Of a DNA stretch of 34,930 bases, positions 18,474 through 27,628 are shown one piece after another (the stretch's first letter is position 1; each line of letters starts with the position of its first letter). A model generated the notes under the pieces. It worked only from the letters and a program-made list of their open reading frames with translations, was not told the DNA's origin and searched no databases. Made by a program: the position numbers and the translations under genes. The stretch comes from Bacteroidota bacterium. Lineage in GTDB: Bacteria; Bacteroidota; Rhodothermia; Rhodothermales; JAHQVL01. Location: the NCBI GenBank assembly GCA_039111535.1, contig JBCCIM010000047.1, positions 1 through 34,930 on the forward strand. Direction: 5' to 3'.

Positions 18474-20945
18474 ATGTCAGTCCACCTCATCGAAATGAAG
18501 TTTTCTTTACTTTATTCACGTATATCAAGCTTGATTTTTCTGCTATGCTGTTCGGTGTCGATAGTGACAGCTTCACCTGAATCTACGGGAACGATAAAAG
18601 GCAACGTAATAGATGACCAACAGCTGCCCCTGTACCCGGCTACGGTGATTCTGTATCAAGCTTCAAGTGGTGTCTTTGTAGAGGGAACGACCACTAATGA
18701 CGAGGGCGCATATACATTTAGCGGAGTAAGCGCCGGCGAATACTTCCTTAGCGTTGCTTTTATCGGCTTTGAAACCTACAAATCAGAGCCTTTTGCGGTT
18801 GAAAATGGCCGCACAATCCAAATGCCAGTCGTTGAACTGACAACAGATGCTGTAGCCCTTGAGGGTGTTTCTGTACAGGCGGAGCGGGATCTGATCGAGG
18901 TGCAGCCAGACAAGACGGTGCTCAACATCCAGGGTACGGTAAATGCAGCCGGCAATACGGCATTCGAACTGCTGCGTAAATCTCCCGGGGTTGTGGTCGA
19001 CAACAACGACAATGTCATCCTAAGCGGAAAAAGTGGTGTCCAGATCTATATCGATGGTAAACCTTCTCCTTTGAGCACAACTGATCTGGCTGCGCAGCTA
19101 AAAACCATGCAGGCGTCTGAGATCGACGCGATCGAGATCATTACCAACCCCTCCGCTAAGTACGATGCAGAAGGGAACGCCGGCATTATCAACATCAGGC
19201 TTCGGCGCGATAAAAGCCTGGGTGCCAACAGCACGGTAGACCTTTCGTACGGTTATGGCGATAATTCGAGATACAGCACAACGGCGACCTTTAATTACCG
19301 AACACCAAAGCTTAACACGTTCGGATCGTATGCGTTTAGCGGCGGGCAAAACGACAACTGGATTAACCTGTATCGCATTCAGAACGATGTGTTGTTCGAT
19401 CAGCAATCTGAAACAGGTTCTTCGGGCCCTTCCAACCGATTCCGGATGGGTACCGATATTTTTCTCGGCGACAAAAGTATCATCGGTTTCATGTTTAATG
19501 GGTACATTAACGATTCAAACTGGCTGAGCAATACAGAAACCCCAATTACCGACCTGCTCAGTAGCGAAATCCAATCTGTTCTTGTCTCATCTTCCGACAA
19601 CGACGGTGTGCGTCGTAACGCAAACGGAAACCTGAATTATCGATTCGACAACAAGAAAGGAATCACTTCGAACGCTGATATAGATATTGGTTTTTATTAC
19701 AATGGCACGGCTACCACGCAGCCTAATTTATACCTTTCCCCCGGCGTCGGTGCCACGTTGCAGGAGCTCTTGTTCACCAGTCAGGCGCCAACGGATATCA
19801 GTATCTATTCGGCAAAGCTCGATCACGAACGGCCCGTGATGAATGGAACGTTGGGCGTGGGTGCCAAGATTTCGCAGGTCGGGACGGAAAATAGCTATGA
19901 CTATTTTCAGGTGCTAAATGGGGTAGAAGAGCTGGATATCGACCGGAGCAATCAGTTCGATTTTGTCGAGACAATTGGGGCAGGTTATTTCACCTTTACC
20001 AAGACGTTCGACAAATTTACAACCAATCTCGGGCTTCGTGGCGAGTGGACGTTTTCGTCAGGAGAATTAACCGCCTTAAAGGAGACGAATAACGATACGG
20101 TGGAACGACGTTATTTGGACCTGTTTCCATCCGGTGGTATAACATACAGCGCATCGCAGAAACACCAGTTTAGACTTAATTACAGCCGGCGTGTTGACCG
20201 TCCGAGCTACCAGGCACTCAATCCGTTTGAATTCAAACTTTCTGAACTGAGCTACTCGCGCGGGAATCCCTTTCTCCAACCGCAGTACACGAACAATGTC
20301 TCTTTCACGCACACCTATAACTACGTGCTGAATACGACGATTTCGTATAGCCACACCAATGACTTTTTTGCCAATATCTCAGACTCCACAGAGGTGAATC
20401 GTACGTTTCTCGAAACGATCAATCTTGAATATCAGCGCGTCTTAAGTGCAAATATCAGCTATCCATTCAGTCCAACAAAATGGTGGAGCACGTACTCAAG
20501 TGTTAACGGATTCCATAAGCGAAACAAGGCTGAACTAACACAGGGGCGCATTGTCGATATAGCAACAACGACGGCATCCCTCTATCATCAGTCTACCTTC
20601 TCCTTGCCAAAAGATTGGGCTGTTGAGCTATCTGGTTGGTACAGCTCGCCATCTATCTGGGGCGCTGTTTACGAGACGGATACCAATTATTCCATCGACA
20701 CGGGGGTACGCAAGAAATTTGCAGGTGGCAAGGCAACACTAAAAGTTTCAGTGACAGATGTGTTCAATACGGCTTCCTGGCGCGGTGTACAGCGTTTCCC
20801 TGGCCTGTTTGTCGATGCATCGGGAGGCTGGGAGAGCCGGCAGTTACGGCTAAACTTCTCTTACTTCTTTGGCAATGATCAGGTCAAAAAAGCGCGCAAT
20901 CGGAAATCAGGGATTGAAGCCGAGGCCAACAGGATCGGGAATTGA
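18474..20945 (+). CDS. TonB-dependent receptor / outer membrane beta-barrel protein (OMP_b-brl_3 type)
   Basis: 823 residues. Signal peptide in the first ~33 residues; ATG 18474 has an AGGA tract 6 bp upstream, while ATG 18495 (MKFSLLYSRIS) is an alternative. A carboxypeptidase-regulatory-like beta-sandwich follows (about 36-125: GTIKGNVIDDQQLPLYPATVILY, YTFSGVSAGEYFLSVAFIGFE). Then a plug-like domain (about 135-240: ELLRKSPGVVVDNNDNVILSGKSG, VQIYIDGKPSPL, IEIITNPSAKYDAEGNAGIINI), then a long barrel with alternating aromatic strands (for example HQFRLNYSRRVDRPSYQALNPF). These match Bacteroidota outer-membrane receptors that import unknown ligands with TonB-ExbBD. No SusD partner is adjacent, so a polysaccharide role is not indicated. 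Confidence 0.9.
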   Translation: MSVHLIEMKFSLLYSRISSLIFLLCCSVSIVTASPESTGTIKGNVIDDQQLPLYPATVILYQASSGVFVEGTTTNDEGAYTFSGVSAGEYFLSVAFIGFETYKSEPFAVENGRTIQMPVVELTTDAVALEGVSVQAERDLIEVQPDKTVLNIQGTVNAAGNTAFELLRKSPGVVVDNNDNVILSGKSGVQIYIDGKPSPLSTTDLAAQLKTMQASEIDAIEIITNPSAKYDAEGNAGIINIRLRRDKSLGANSTVDLSYGYGDNSRYSTTATFNYRTPKLNTFGSYAFSGGQNDNWINLYRIQNDVLFDQQSETGSSGPSNRFRMGTDIFLGDKSIIGFMFNGYINDSNWLSNTETPITDLLSSEIQSVLVSSSDNDGVRRNANGNLNYRFDNKKGITSNADIDIGFYYNGTATTQPNLYLSPGVGATLQELLFTSQAPTDISIYSAKLDHERPVMNGTLGVGAKISQVGTENSYDYFQVLNGVEELDIDRSNQFDFVETIGAGYFTFTKTFDKFTTNLGLRGEWTFSSGELTALKETNNDTVERRYLDLFPSGGITYSASQKHQFRLNYSRRVDRPSYQALNPFEFKLSELSYSRGNPFLQPQYTNNVSFTHTYNYVLNTTISYSHTNDFFANISDSTEVNRTFLETINLEYQRVLSANISYPFSPTKWWSTYSSVNGFHKRNKAELTQGRIVDIATTTASLYHQSTFSLPKDWAVELSGWYSSPSIWGAVYETDTNYSIDTGVRKKFAGGKATLKVSVTDVFNTASWRGVQRFPGLFVDASGGWESRQLRLNFSYFFGNDQVKKARNRKSGIEAEANRIGN

Positions 20946-20956
20946 TCGTTTTTTTA

Positions 20957-20996
20957 TTGCCTGAAAGAGCGAGATTCGAATTTTCCCAGGCATGCA
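20957..20996 (+). repeat. Degenerate tRNA-like 3' end (third copy)
   Basis: GAGATTCGAATTTTCCCAGG followed by CATGCA (20971-20996) resembles the tRNA-Arg 3' end GAGTTCGAATCTTCCCGGGCACGCA with a few changes. TGCCTG at 20958-20963 can pair with CAGGCA at 20988-20993, like an acceptor stem, and AGAGCG matches the D-arm end. This looks like an internally deleted, decayed tRNA copy, but it could be chance similarity in a short hairpin. Confidence 0.4.
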
Positions 20997-20999
20997 CAG

Positions 21000-21036
21000 A
21001 AAAGGCCGCTTAACTGAAAGATTAAGTGACCTTTTT
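21000..21036 (+). terminator. Terminator after the TonB-dependent receptor
   Basis: AAAAGGCCGCTTAA and TTAAGTGACCTTTTT pair with two mismatches around an 8-nt loop and end in a T tract. Confidence 0.75.
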
Positions 21037-21174
21037 CCTTTCTAATGAATACTCCTATTGCAGTCGCACCAGGGGCCTTGTCTGGATCGGTGCTCAATCC
21101 GTAACTGGAAAGATACATACCTGCTTGCCCCTGGCGTCAGTGCCGTTCCACGCCGCTAGGCGCGCGCATATCCT

Positions 21175-21239
21175 GATAGTATCTTCACCTAAATGTTCGT
21201 AAGTAGGAAAATACTATCCAGAAAAAAGTATTTATTCCT
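21175..21239. promoter_or_regulatory. Cluster of inverted repeats upstream of the second PadR gene
   Basis: GATAGTAT (21175-21182) is perfectly inverted as ATACTATC (21211-21218). A second pair, AGGAAAATACT (21205-21215) and AGTATTTATTCCT (21227-21239), overlaps it. The shared core is AGTAT/ATACT. The cluster lies about 65-130 bp upstream of the padR-like start and may contain its promoter and operator. Confidence 0.4.
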
Positions 21240-21302
21240 GAAAACGAAACATATCGAAAAAGCTACGTATGCTACGTTTATTCATCCCAAATGTAGACCG
21301 CA

Positions 21303-21626
21303 GTGAAACTCCTTACCCGCTCCGAAGAATTTGTCCTCCTTGCTGTCTGGAAACTCCAGGATCGCGCCTACAGCCTGCCCATTCGTAAACAATTATCCGA
21401 TATCACGAAGCATGAGTGGTCGTTAGGTGCAATTTATACGCCCCTGGAGCGGCTTGTTAAAAACGGATTGCTCACCTCGTATCTCACCAAAGCTACTGCT
21501 GAGCGCGGCGGCAGAAAGAAGCGGGTTTACGAACTAACACCCAAAGGCCGGCAGGCGCTGATCCACATACGCGAAGTAGAGCAGGCGATGTGGGCCGGCG
21601 TCACTGGACTTGTTTTGGGGAGATAA
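21303..21626 (+). CDS. PadR family transcriptional regulator
   Basis: 107 residues, GTG start at 21303. PadR winged helix: LTRSEEFVLLAVWKLQDRAYSLPIRKQLSDIT, WSLGAIYTPLERLVKNGLLTSYL (recognition helix) and the wing GRKKRVYELTPKGRQAL. It immediately precedes an FtsX-type permease with 4 bp between stop and start. In Bacteroidota this PadR-permease pair is common, and the regulator is presumed to repress the permease. Confidence 0.9.
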   Translation: MKLLTRSEEFVLLAVWKLQDRAYSLPIRKQLSDITKHEWSLGAIYTPLERLVKNGLLTSYLTKATAERGGRKKRVYELTPKGRQALIHIREVEQAMWAGVTGLVLGR

Positions 21627-21630
21627 AACG

Positions 21631-24207
21631 ATGCCTGATCCCATGGTCAAACCACCACCTTTTGCTGAGAAAATACTGGGTTGGCTCCTCGACGACCTCT
21701 GGTATACCCCGCTCGGCGACTTTGAAGAGTACTTCCACGAGAAAGTAGAAGAATTAGGCGCGCCACGCGCCCGGTGGTGGTACCGAGGCCAGGTTCTGCG
21801 CATGCTACCCGACAGACTATTTCAAAAAACCTACTGGGCCTCCGTTATGATATCAACCTACCTCAAGCTCGCCTACAGAAATTTGCTAAAAAACAAGGCG
21901 GCGGCTTCCATAAACATTATTGGTCTGTCTATTGCCATTGCCTGTACCATTGTGGCCTACCTCTTTGTACACAGCAAGGTGGTGCGAGATAACTTCCATG
22001 AACATACAGACAACATCTTTTTAGTCGAACAGGTAATGACTGAAAATGACGAGTCGTACCTGTATAGCCAAACGCCTTTTCCGTTGGGGCCCTCAATAGT
22101 TGACGAAATCCCGCAAGTTGAAAGCGCTGTGCGCATCAAAGAGTGGCGCGCGGAAGTTACGCATGACGATAATCGCTTCGGCCAAAACATGAGTTTTGTC
22201 GATGATAACTTTCTGGAGATGTTCACCTTTCCCATTAAGTACGGAGATGCCAGTGAACTCAAAAATAGAAATGCCATCATCCTGAGCGCCAGGAGTGCAG
22301 AACGGTATTACGGTACGGAAAACCCGGTTGGACAAGTCCTTGATATTGCAGTTATACCCGGTCAGGTGCAGCCATTTACCATTGCTGCCGTAACTGAGCA
22401 TTTCCCGCCGAACACGGCGTATGACTTCTCCCTCTTGCTGCATATCGATAATTTACCCCCGCTTGAAGAAAGCAATGCCAGCAACTGGATACGGAATATC
22501 ACCACTTTTGTAAAGGTTGCAGATCCTAATGAAAAGGAATCTGTAGAGCAGCAAATGGGGGCGTTTGTTGCGCCTGCCAACGCAGCAAATATCAATACAA
22601 CAACCGAGGCGTTTGTACTGGAAAACTTGCAAAGCCTCACATACAGCGCTTCTACGGTGCGTAACCCGGTGGTTGGGGGAATACCGCTGGGGCCGGTGAT
22701 TGTACTCTCAGTTATTTCAATATTCCTCCTGTCTCTTGCTTGTCTCAACTACATCAACATTGCCCTGTCGACCGCTACCCGCCGGCTTAAAGAAATTGGC
22801 GTGCGAAAAGTGATGGGCAGTACCAGGCGTCAGCTGGTTGAGCAGTTTTTTGCAGAGAACATCCTGGTATGCTTTGTTGCACTCATCGTGGGGATACTCA
22901 TTGCAGGCCTTTTCCTGTTGCCGGCTTTCGATGATATTACCAATTTTGGACTGTCCATTTGGGGACGACACAGTCTCCACCTGTTTGGTTTTTTAGGCGT
23001 CCTGTTACTTTTTATCTCCGTTGTTTCAGGCGTGTATCCATCACTTTACGTTGCCTCGTTCCAGCCCGTAAATATTTTCAGGGGTAAAAGACACATCAAT
23101 AAGAAACGCCGGTTTACACACGCACTCCTATCGTTTCAATTTATGCTTGCCAGTATCGCCATGATGAGTAGTATAGCATTTGTGTTAAATGATGGCTATC
23201 AGGAGAGCCTCGACTGGGGATACGATAATGAAAACATTCTAGTCCTTTCATTTGACGACAACCAGGCGTACGAGTTGGTGAGCAATGCAGCATCGCAATT
23301 GCCGGCTGTCCTCAGTAGCAGTGGCAGCAAAAGCCACATCGGCCGCACTCATAATTACCGAAAAGCCAGACTGGGCGATGAAGAGTTTGATGTGTTACAA
23401 TACGAGGTCGGCCCATCGTATGCACAGACGATGGGACTCTCCATGGTTGCCGGCAAATTCTTTAATCCTGATTTGCTTGCTGAAGAGGATGGCGTGGTTA
23501 TAAATGAGACGTTTGCGCATATCCACCAAATCGATGACCTATCAGTTCATCAAGTTCGTCTAGATAGTACGTACCATCCGATCCTTGGTATCGTATCAGA
23601 CTTTTATTATGAAGGCTTTTTTAACACCATTTCCCCAGTAGTATTGACCAAGAGTACATTATCCGAGCATACGTTTTTGACGATGAAATTGGAAGCTGGT
23701 GCAGCTGCGCAAACGGTTAAATCGCTTGAGGCTGTCTGGGCTGAATTGCCAGTAGATAACACGCTACCATTTTTCTTTCAAGACACGGTATTTGATCATC
23801 AATTTAGGGAAGGTCGTGGCATCACGACGATCCTGCTCTTTGCGACCTCTATGGCATTGCTTATCGCCTGTATGGGCTTGTTTGGCATGGTAGCGCAGAA
23901 CATCAGCAGTAGGATGAAAGAAATTGGTGTCCGCAAGGTCTTGGGCGCATCACTTGGGCAAATTACGCGGCGGGTGAATCGGCATTTTCTGTTGCTTCTG
24001 GGCATTGCCGTTTTGGTTGCCACACCGATTAGCTGGATCTTTGTTAACATGCTGTTGGACTCGGTGTATGCCTACCACCAAAGTATGTCGTTCTGGCCTG
24101 TTGCGCTCTCTTACCTATTGATTTTTGCTACCGCAGCTTTAACAATTTCGACGCAGATTTACCGGGTCTCTGTGGTCAATCCTACGGATGTTTTGCGAAA
24201 CGAGTAG
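21631..24207 (+). CDS. ABC transporter permease, MacB/FtsX type with N-terminal permease prefix domain
   Basis: 858 residues from ATG 21631, preceded by GGGGAG at a good distance; a TTG at 21610 in the same frame would overlap the regulator. Residues 1-70 form the soluble prefix domain (PPPFAEKILGWLLDD, GDFEEYFHEKVEELG). Then LKLAYRNLLKNKAAASINIIGLSIAIACTIVAYLFV is the first membrane segment, followed by a large periplasmic MacB_PCD domain. Next comes an FtsX three-helix core (IVLSVISIFLLSLACLNYINIAL with RRLKEIGVRKVMGSTR), a second periplasmic domain, and a second FtsX core (SRMKEIGVRKVLGASLGQI). The duplicated FtsX layout is typical. No ATPase gene is adjacent, so the partner must be encoded elsewhere. 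Likely role: efflux or mechanotransmission of lipids, peptides or drugs. Confidence 0.9.
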   Translation: MPDPMVKPPPFAEKILGWLLDDLWYTPLGDFEEYFHEKVEELGAPRARWWYRGQVLRMLPDRLFQKTYWASVMISTYLKLAYRNLLKNKAAASINIIGLSIAIACTIVAYLFVHSKVVRDNFHEHTDNIFLVEQVMTENDESYLYSQTPFPLGPSIVDEIPQVESAVRIKEWRAEVTHDDNRFGQNMSFVDDNFLEMFTFPIKYGDASELKNRNAIILSARSAERYYGTENPVGQVLDIAVIPGQVQPFTIAAVTEHFPPNTAYDFSLLLHIDNLPPLEESNASNWIRNITTFVKVADPNEKESVEQQMGAFVAPANAANINTTTEAFVLENLQSLTYSASTVRNPVVGGIPLGPVIVLSVISIFLLSLACLNYINIALSTATRRLKEIGVRKVMGSTRRQLVEQFFAENILVCFVALIVGILIAGLFLLPAFDDITNFGLSIWGRHSLHLFGFLGVLLLFISVVSGVYPSLYVASFQPVNIFRGKRHINKKRRFTHALLSFQFMLASIAMMSSIAFVLNDGYQESLDWGYDNENILVLSFDDNQAYELVSNAASQLPAVLSSSGSKSHIGRTHNYRKARLGDEEFDVLQYEVGPSYAQTMGLSMVAGKFFNPDLLAEEDGVVINETFAHIHQIDDLSVHQVRLDSTYHPILGIVSDFYYEGFFNTISPVVLTKSTLSEHTFLTMKLEAGAAAQTVKSLEAVWAELPVDNTLPFFFQDTVFDHQFREGRGITTILLFATSMALLIACMGLFGMVAQNISSRMKEIGVRKVLGASLGQITRRVNRHFLLLLGIAVLVATPISWIFVNMLLDSVYAYHQSMSFWPVALSYLLIFATAALTISTQIYRVSVVNPTDVLRNE

Positions 24208-24370
24208 TAAACGTTACAGGCACTCAGTCGGGCGGGCAATTCGCATTTGTGGCAATCTCCGGGGTAATTGTTATCTTTTGTTTAGGATAAATCGGTGCCT
24301 ATTTGTTGGTATGGATATACCTTTAAGAAGGTGAGGCCTGTCGCAAGTACGACGGTGTTCGCGCATACCA
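24208..24370. promoter_or_regulatory. Intergenic region with possible Bacteroidota-type promoter for the ECF sigma gene
   Basis: TTTG at 24246-24249 and TATCTTTT at 24272-24279 resemble the Bacteroidota TTTG/TAnnTTTG promoter, but the spacing is a little long (22 bp) and the last base does not fit. The call is weak. Confidence 0.25.
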
Positions 24371-24994
24371 ATGCATACGTATCCTAATCAGCGCGCGTTC
24401 AAAACAGTTATGGCGGATGAGCAACAGGACATCACACAAATGCTTCGCGGCATGGAAGCCGGCGACGACAGCATTGTTGATCAACTCTTCCTCAACCTGT
24501 ATGATGAACTGCGAAGCCTGGCGGATGTGCATCTAAATCGAGAACGTCCCAATCATACGCTAAACCCGACGGCCCTCGTGCATGAGGCGTATATTAAGCT
24601 GCTTGAACAAACGAAAAAAAAGTGGAAAAATAAATCGCATTTTCTGGGCATAGCTTCCCTGATGATGCGGCGCATTCTCATAAAGTACGCCCGCCGGCGG
24701 CAGGCTGAAAAACGAGGCGGGTTGCTTCAAAAAGTGACCCTGGTAGATGGGGATGCTGCATGGGAAACAGGGTTGACAGATCTCATTGCGCTTGACGATG
24801 CGCTCCAGAAGCTCGAAAAGATTGCAGCGCGCGCCAGTAAAATTGTTACCATGCGCTTCTTTGGCGGCCTCAATAATGAAGAAATAGCTGCTGCGCTAAA
24901 CGTCTCGGTACCCACGGTAAAGCGCGACTGGAAAACAGCCCGCGTGTGGTTGAGTGATGTTCTTGGGGAAGCAGGGGAGGCGTCCAAACTTTAA
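24371..24994 (+). CDS. ECF-type RNA polymerase sigma factor (sigma-70_ECF, Sig-70_X6-like)
   Basis: 207 residues; ATG 24371 or, equally likely, ATG 24410 (MADEQQDITQMLRGMEAGD). Region 2 is seen as LFLNLYDELRSLADVHLNRE, LNPTALVHEAYIKLLEQ and KSHFLGIASLMMRRILIKYARRRQAEKRGG. Region 4 is NEEIAAALNVSVPTVKRDWKTARVWL. The sequence fits the subfamily (PF07638/TIGR02999) that is usually found next to Ser/Thr protein kinases in place of an anti-sigma factor. It lies 17 bp upstream of exactly such a kinase, so the two probably form one signalling unit. Confidence 0.92.
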   Translation: MHTYPNQRAFKTVMADEQQDITQMLRGMEAGDDSIVDQLFLNLYDELRSLADVHLNRERPNHTLNPTALVHEAYIKLLEQTKKKWKNKSHFLGIASLMMRRILIKYARRRQAEKRGGLLQKVTLVDGDAAWETGLTDLIALDDALQKLEKIAARASKIVTMRFFGGLNNEEIAAALNVSVPTVKRDWKTARVWLSDVLGEAGEASKL

Positions 24995-25011
24995 AAACCC
25001 AAATCAAAAAC

Positions 25012-27519
25012 ATGGCGATAGATGCAAATCATTGGGATCTGATGCAGTCGCTTTATCTGCAAGCACTCGATATCGAGCTGCCTTCCCGCGATACGTTTCT
25101 GAAAGAAGCCACAAAGGATAACCACACCCTTTACCTGCAGGTACGTGCCCTGCTTGAAGCAGAAACCCATCCCATGTTTAAGGGACTTGCAGTTGATATT
25201 TTGTCTGATGACACAATGACCGGTAACCCAGCCGGCGTAAAAAGCGGCGACCAGATCGATCGCTATAAGGTCCTGGATAAGATTGGGGAAGGCGGGATGG
25301 GCTTTGTCTACCGCGCAGAACGTGCAGATGGTGCCTATTCGCAAACGGTAGCGTTGAAACTGGTAAAATACGGTGCCAGTTCTGCTTCCCTAATCAGAAG
25401 GTTTGAAGTTGAACGCCAAATTCTGGCAGAACTACAGCATCCGGGCATTGCAAACTTGATGGATGGCGGTGTACACGCCGACCGGCCTTTTTTGGTGATG
25501 GAGTACATCGATGGTTTACCGATCACCGAATACTGCACCCAGCATAAACTAACCCTTGGTCAGCGCCTGTCACTCTTTGAACAGGTTTGCGATGTAGTAT
25601 CTTATGCGCATCAAAACCTGATTGTGCATCGTGATTTGAAGCCCTCCAACATTCTAGTCACGGAAAACGCGGGCGGAAAACCGCAAGTTAAGTTACTTGA
25701 TTTTGGCATAGCGCAGCTGCTAGAGCCCAATGATTTACTCGCCATTCAAACCCAGACTGGCACAAACTTATTCACGCCGGCTTATGCTTCTCCAGAGCAA
25801 GTGGCGGGTAAGCGCATCTCCACGGCAGCAGACATTTATGGACTTGGCGTTGTGCTGTATGAATTACTCACTGGGGCATTACCCATTCCTATGCAAGGGC
25901 GCAGTTTTGTTGAAATGGTACAGGCCATTTTATCGGAAGAACCCGCGGCACCCAGCGATGCTGTGAAACACACAGACGGCTCGTTTTCCGCCAGACTTGC
26001 CGGCGATCTGGATGCCATTATCTTGAAAGCATTGCGCAAAGAACCGGAATCAAGGTATGTGACGGTTTTAGAGATGGTGGATGATCTGCGCCGGCATAAA
26101 GAAAACCTGCCGGTAAAGGCAAGGCAGGACCAGACCGGATACCGTCTTCGAAAATTTATACAGCGCCACCAGCGCGGGATTTGGACGGCCGTTGCTACCT
26201 TCATGGTAATCGCCGCCGTCATTGTGCTTGCTTTTGCTCGGGTACTTGCAGAGCGCGATATAGCGCAACAGGAAACCGCAAAAGCAGAAGAAGTGGGCAG
26301 TTTTCTGCAAAGCATTTTTGCCATTGCCAGTCCAACTACATCCACAGGCGATGAAGTTACTGCGCGGGAATTGCTTGATCGCGGTGCTGCGCGAATCGAC
26401 GAAGAGTTGGCCAATCAGCCGACTGTCTCAGCAGAGATGGCGCTAGTAATTGGTGATGCTTATAAGAATCTCGGACAGTATGCTGCAGCAGACTCTTTGT
26501 TTAATTGGGTCCTGGAACTACACGAAGGACTCAACCCCCAACAGCCTTTTGGTATAGCGAAAACACTGCATGCCCTTGGGCTTCTCAAAGAGCGCTTTGG
26601 TGCGTTTGAAGATGCTACAGCGCTTCATAAAGAGGCGATAGGCATTATTGAGATGAATAACCTGGAGGCGCCGGCGCTCATGGCAGATTTGCTGCACGGT
26701 CTTGGGCATAGTGAGATGCGGAATAGGCGACTGGAAGAGGCTGAAAGGTACCTGGAGCAATCGATTGCGTTGAAAAAGCTGCACTATGGTGAGATTCACG
26801 AACAAGTGACGTACAGTCTCAATGTACTGGGTGATATCTATCAGCATCAAGAACGCTATGATGAATCCATTGATGTTCACTTTGAAACGCTGGCGCAACG
26901 CCGTGTCCTGCATGGAAATACTCATATTTATGTTTCGTCCTCTTTACATAACCTTGCCTTGGCACTAAGAGGTGTTAAACGGTATGCTGAGGCAGAACAG
27001 TATTTCAGAGAGTCACTTGCTATTCAGCAGCGTATCCCGGGAAGTGAGCAGGCCGACATAGCAAACACAATGGGGGCGCTTGCATCTGTCTTAAGAATGG
27101 ATGGCCGGTTTGAAGAGGCTGAACCTGTACATCAGGACGCCATCCGCATCGCTCGGGCCACTATGGGAGATTCGAACCATCGATTGGGTGTTGAGTTGGC
27201 GCGTTATGGGTTTTCGTTATATAGCGCTGGTTTATTTGAAAAAGCAGAGCCTGTTGCGCTGGAATCGCTTGAAATTTATAGAGAAAATCACGGCGCTGAG
27301 CACACTCTGGTTGCACAGGTTGCTACGCTTGTTGGGCAGAGTATCTGGAAGCAAAGCCGATACGAAGACGCTGAGCCCATGCTGCTATCGGGTTTTCAAA
27401 CGTGTGAAATCATTAATGACCAGCGGAGCGTGTGTATGGGGGTGGCGAGGGAGGCGCTTGTAGATTTTTATAGGGACTGGGGAAAACCGGAGTTAGCCAA
27501 GGAATATCAGGACAAGTAA
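25012..27519 (+). CDS. Transmembrane Ser/Thr protein kinase with C-terminal TPR repeats
   Basis: 835 residues. The N-terminal ~75 residues are a short helical segment common in ECF-linked kinases. The kinase domain spans about 84-360: glycine loop IGEGGMGFVY (91-100), ATP lysine K116 in VALKLV, HRDLKPSNIL (206-215) with catalytic D208, DFG at 230-232, and ASPEQ at 259-263. All catalytic residues are present, so it should be active. A transmembrane helix follows (WTAVATFMVIAAVIVLAFAR, 391-410). After a linker there are several TPR repeats (about 480-830; many carry the ALxxLGxxYxxxGxYxxA pattern), probably extracytoplasmic. It likely senses a protein or envelope signal and controls the adjacent sigma factor. 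Confidence 0.93.
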   Translation: MAIDANHWDLMQSLYLQALDIELPSRDTFLKEATKDNHTLYLQVRALLEAETHPMFKGLAVDILSDDTMTGNPAGVKSGDQIDRYKVLDKIGEGGMGFVYRAERADGAYSQTVALKLVKYGASSASLIRRFEVERQILAELQHPGIANLMDGGVHADRPFLVMEYIDGLPITEYCTQHKLTLGQRLSLFEQVCDVVSYAHQNLIVHRDLKPSNILVTENAGGKPQVKLLDFGIAQLLEPNDLLAIQTQTGTNLFTPAYASPEQVAGKRISTAADIYGLGVVLYELLTGALPIPMQGRSFVEMVQAILSEEPAAPSDAVKHTDGSFSARLAGDLDAIILKALRKEPESRYVTVLEMVDDLRRHKENLPVKARQDQTGYRLRKFIQRHQRGIWTAVATFMVIAAVIVLAFARVLAERDIAQQETAKAEEVGSFLQSIFAIASPTTSTGDEVTARELLDRGAARIDEELANQPTVSAEMALVIGDAYKNLGQYAAADSLFNWVLELHEGLNPQQPFGIAKTLHALGLLKERFGAFEDATALHKEAIGIIEMNNLEAPALMADLLHGLGHSEMRNRRLEEAERYLEQSIALKKLHYGEIHEQVTYSLNVLGDIYQHQERYDESIDVHFETLAQRRVLHGNTHIYVSSSLHNLALALRGVKRYAEAEQYFRESLAIQQRIPGSEQADIANTMGALASVLRMDGRFEEAEPVHQDAIRIARATMGDSNHRLGVELARYGFSLYSAGLFEKAEPVALESLEIYRENHGAEHTLVAQVATLVGQSIWKQSRYEDAEPMLLSGFQTCEIINDQRSVCMGVAREALVDFYRDWGKPELAKEYQDK

Positions 27520-27628
27520 TATAATTGAAGACAGCATGATCCCTTAGCTGACTAAAAAGGACGTATAGGTTTGAAGGGCTGTTCAGCCATTCTCAAACGC
27601 TATTCTAAACTATCAAGTCAGTAGTTTT

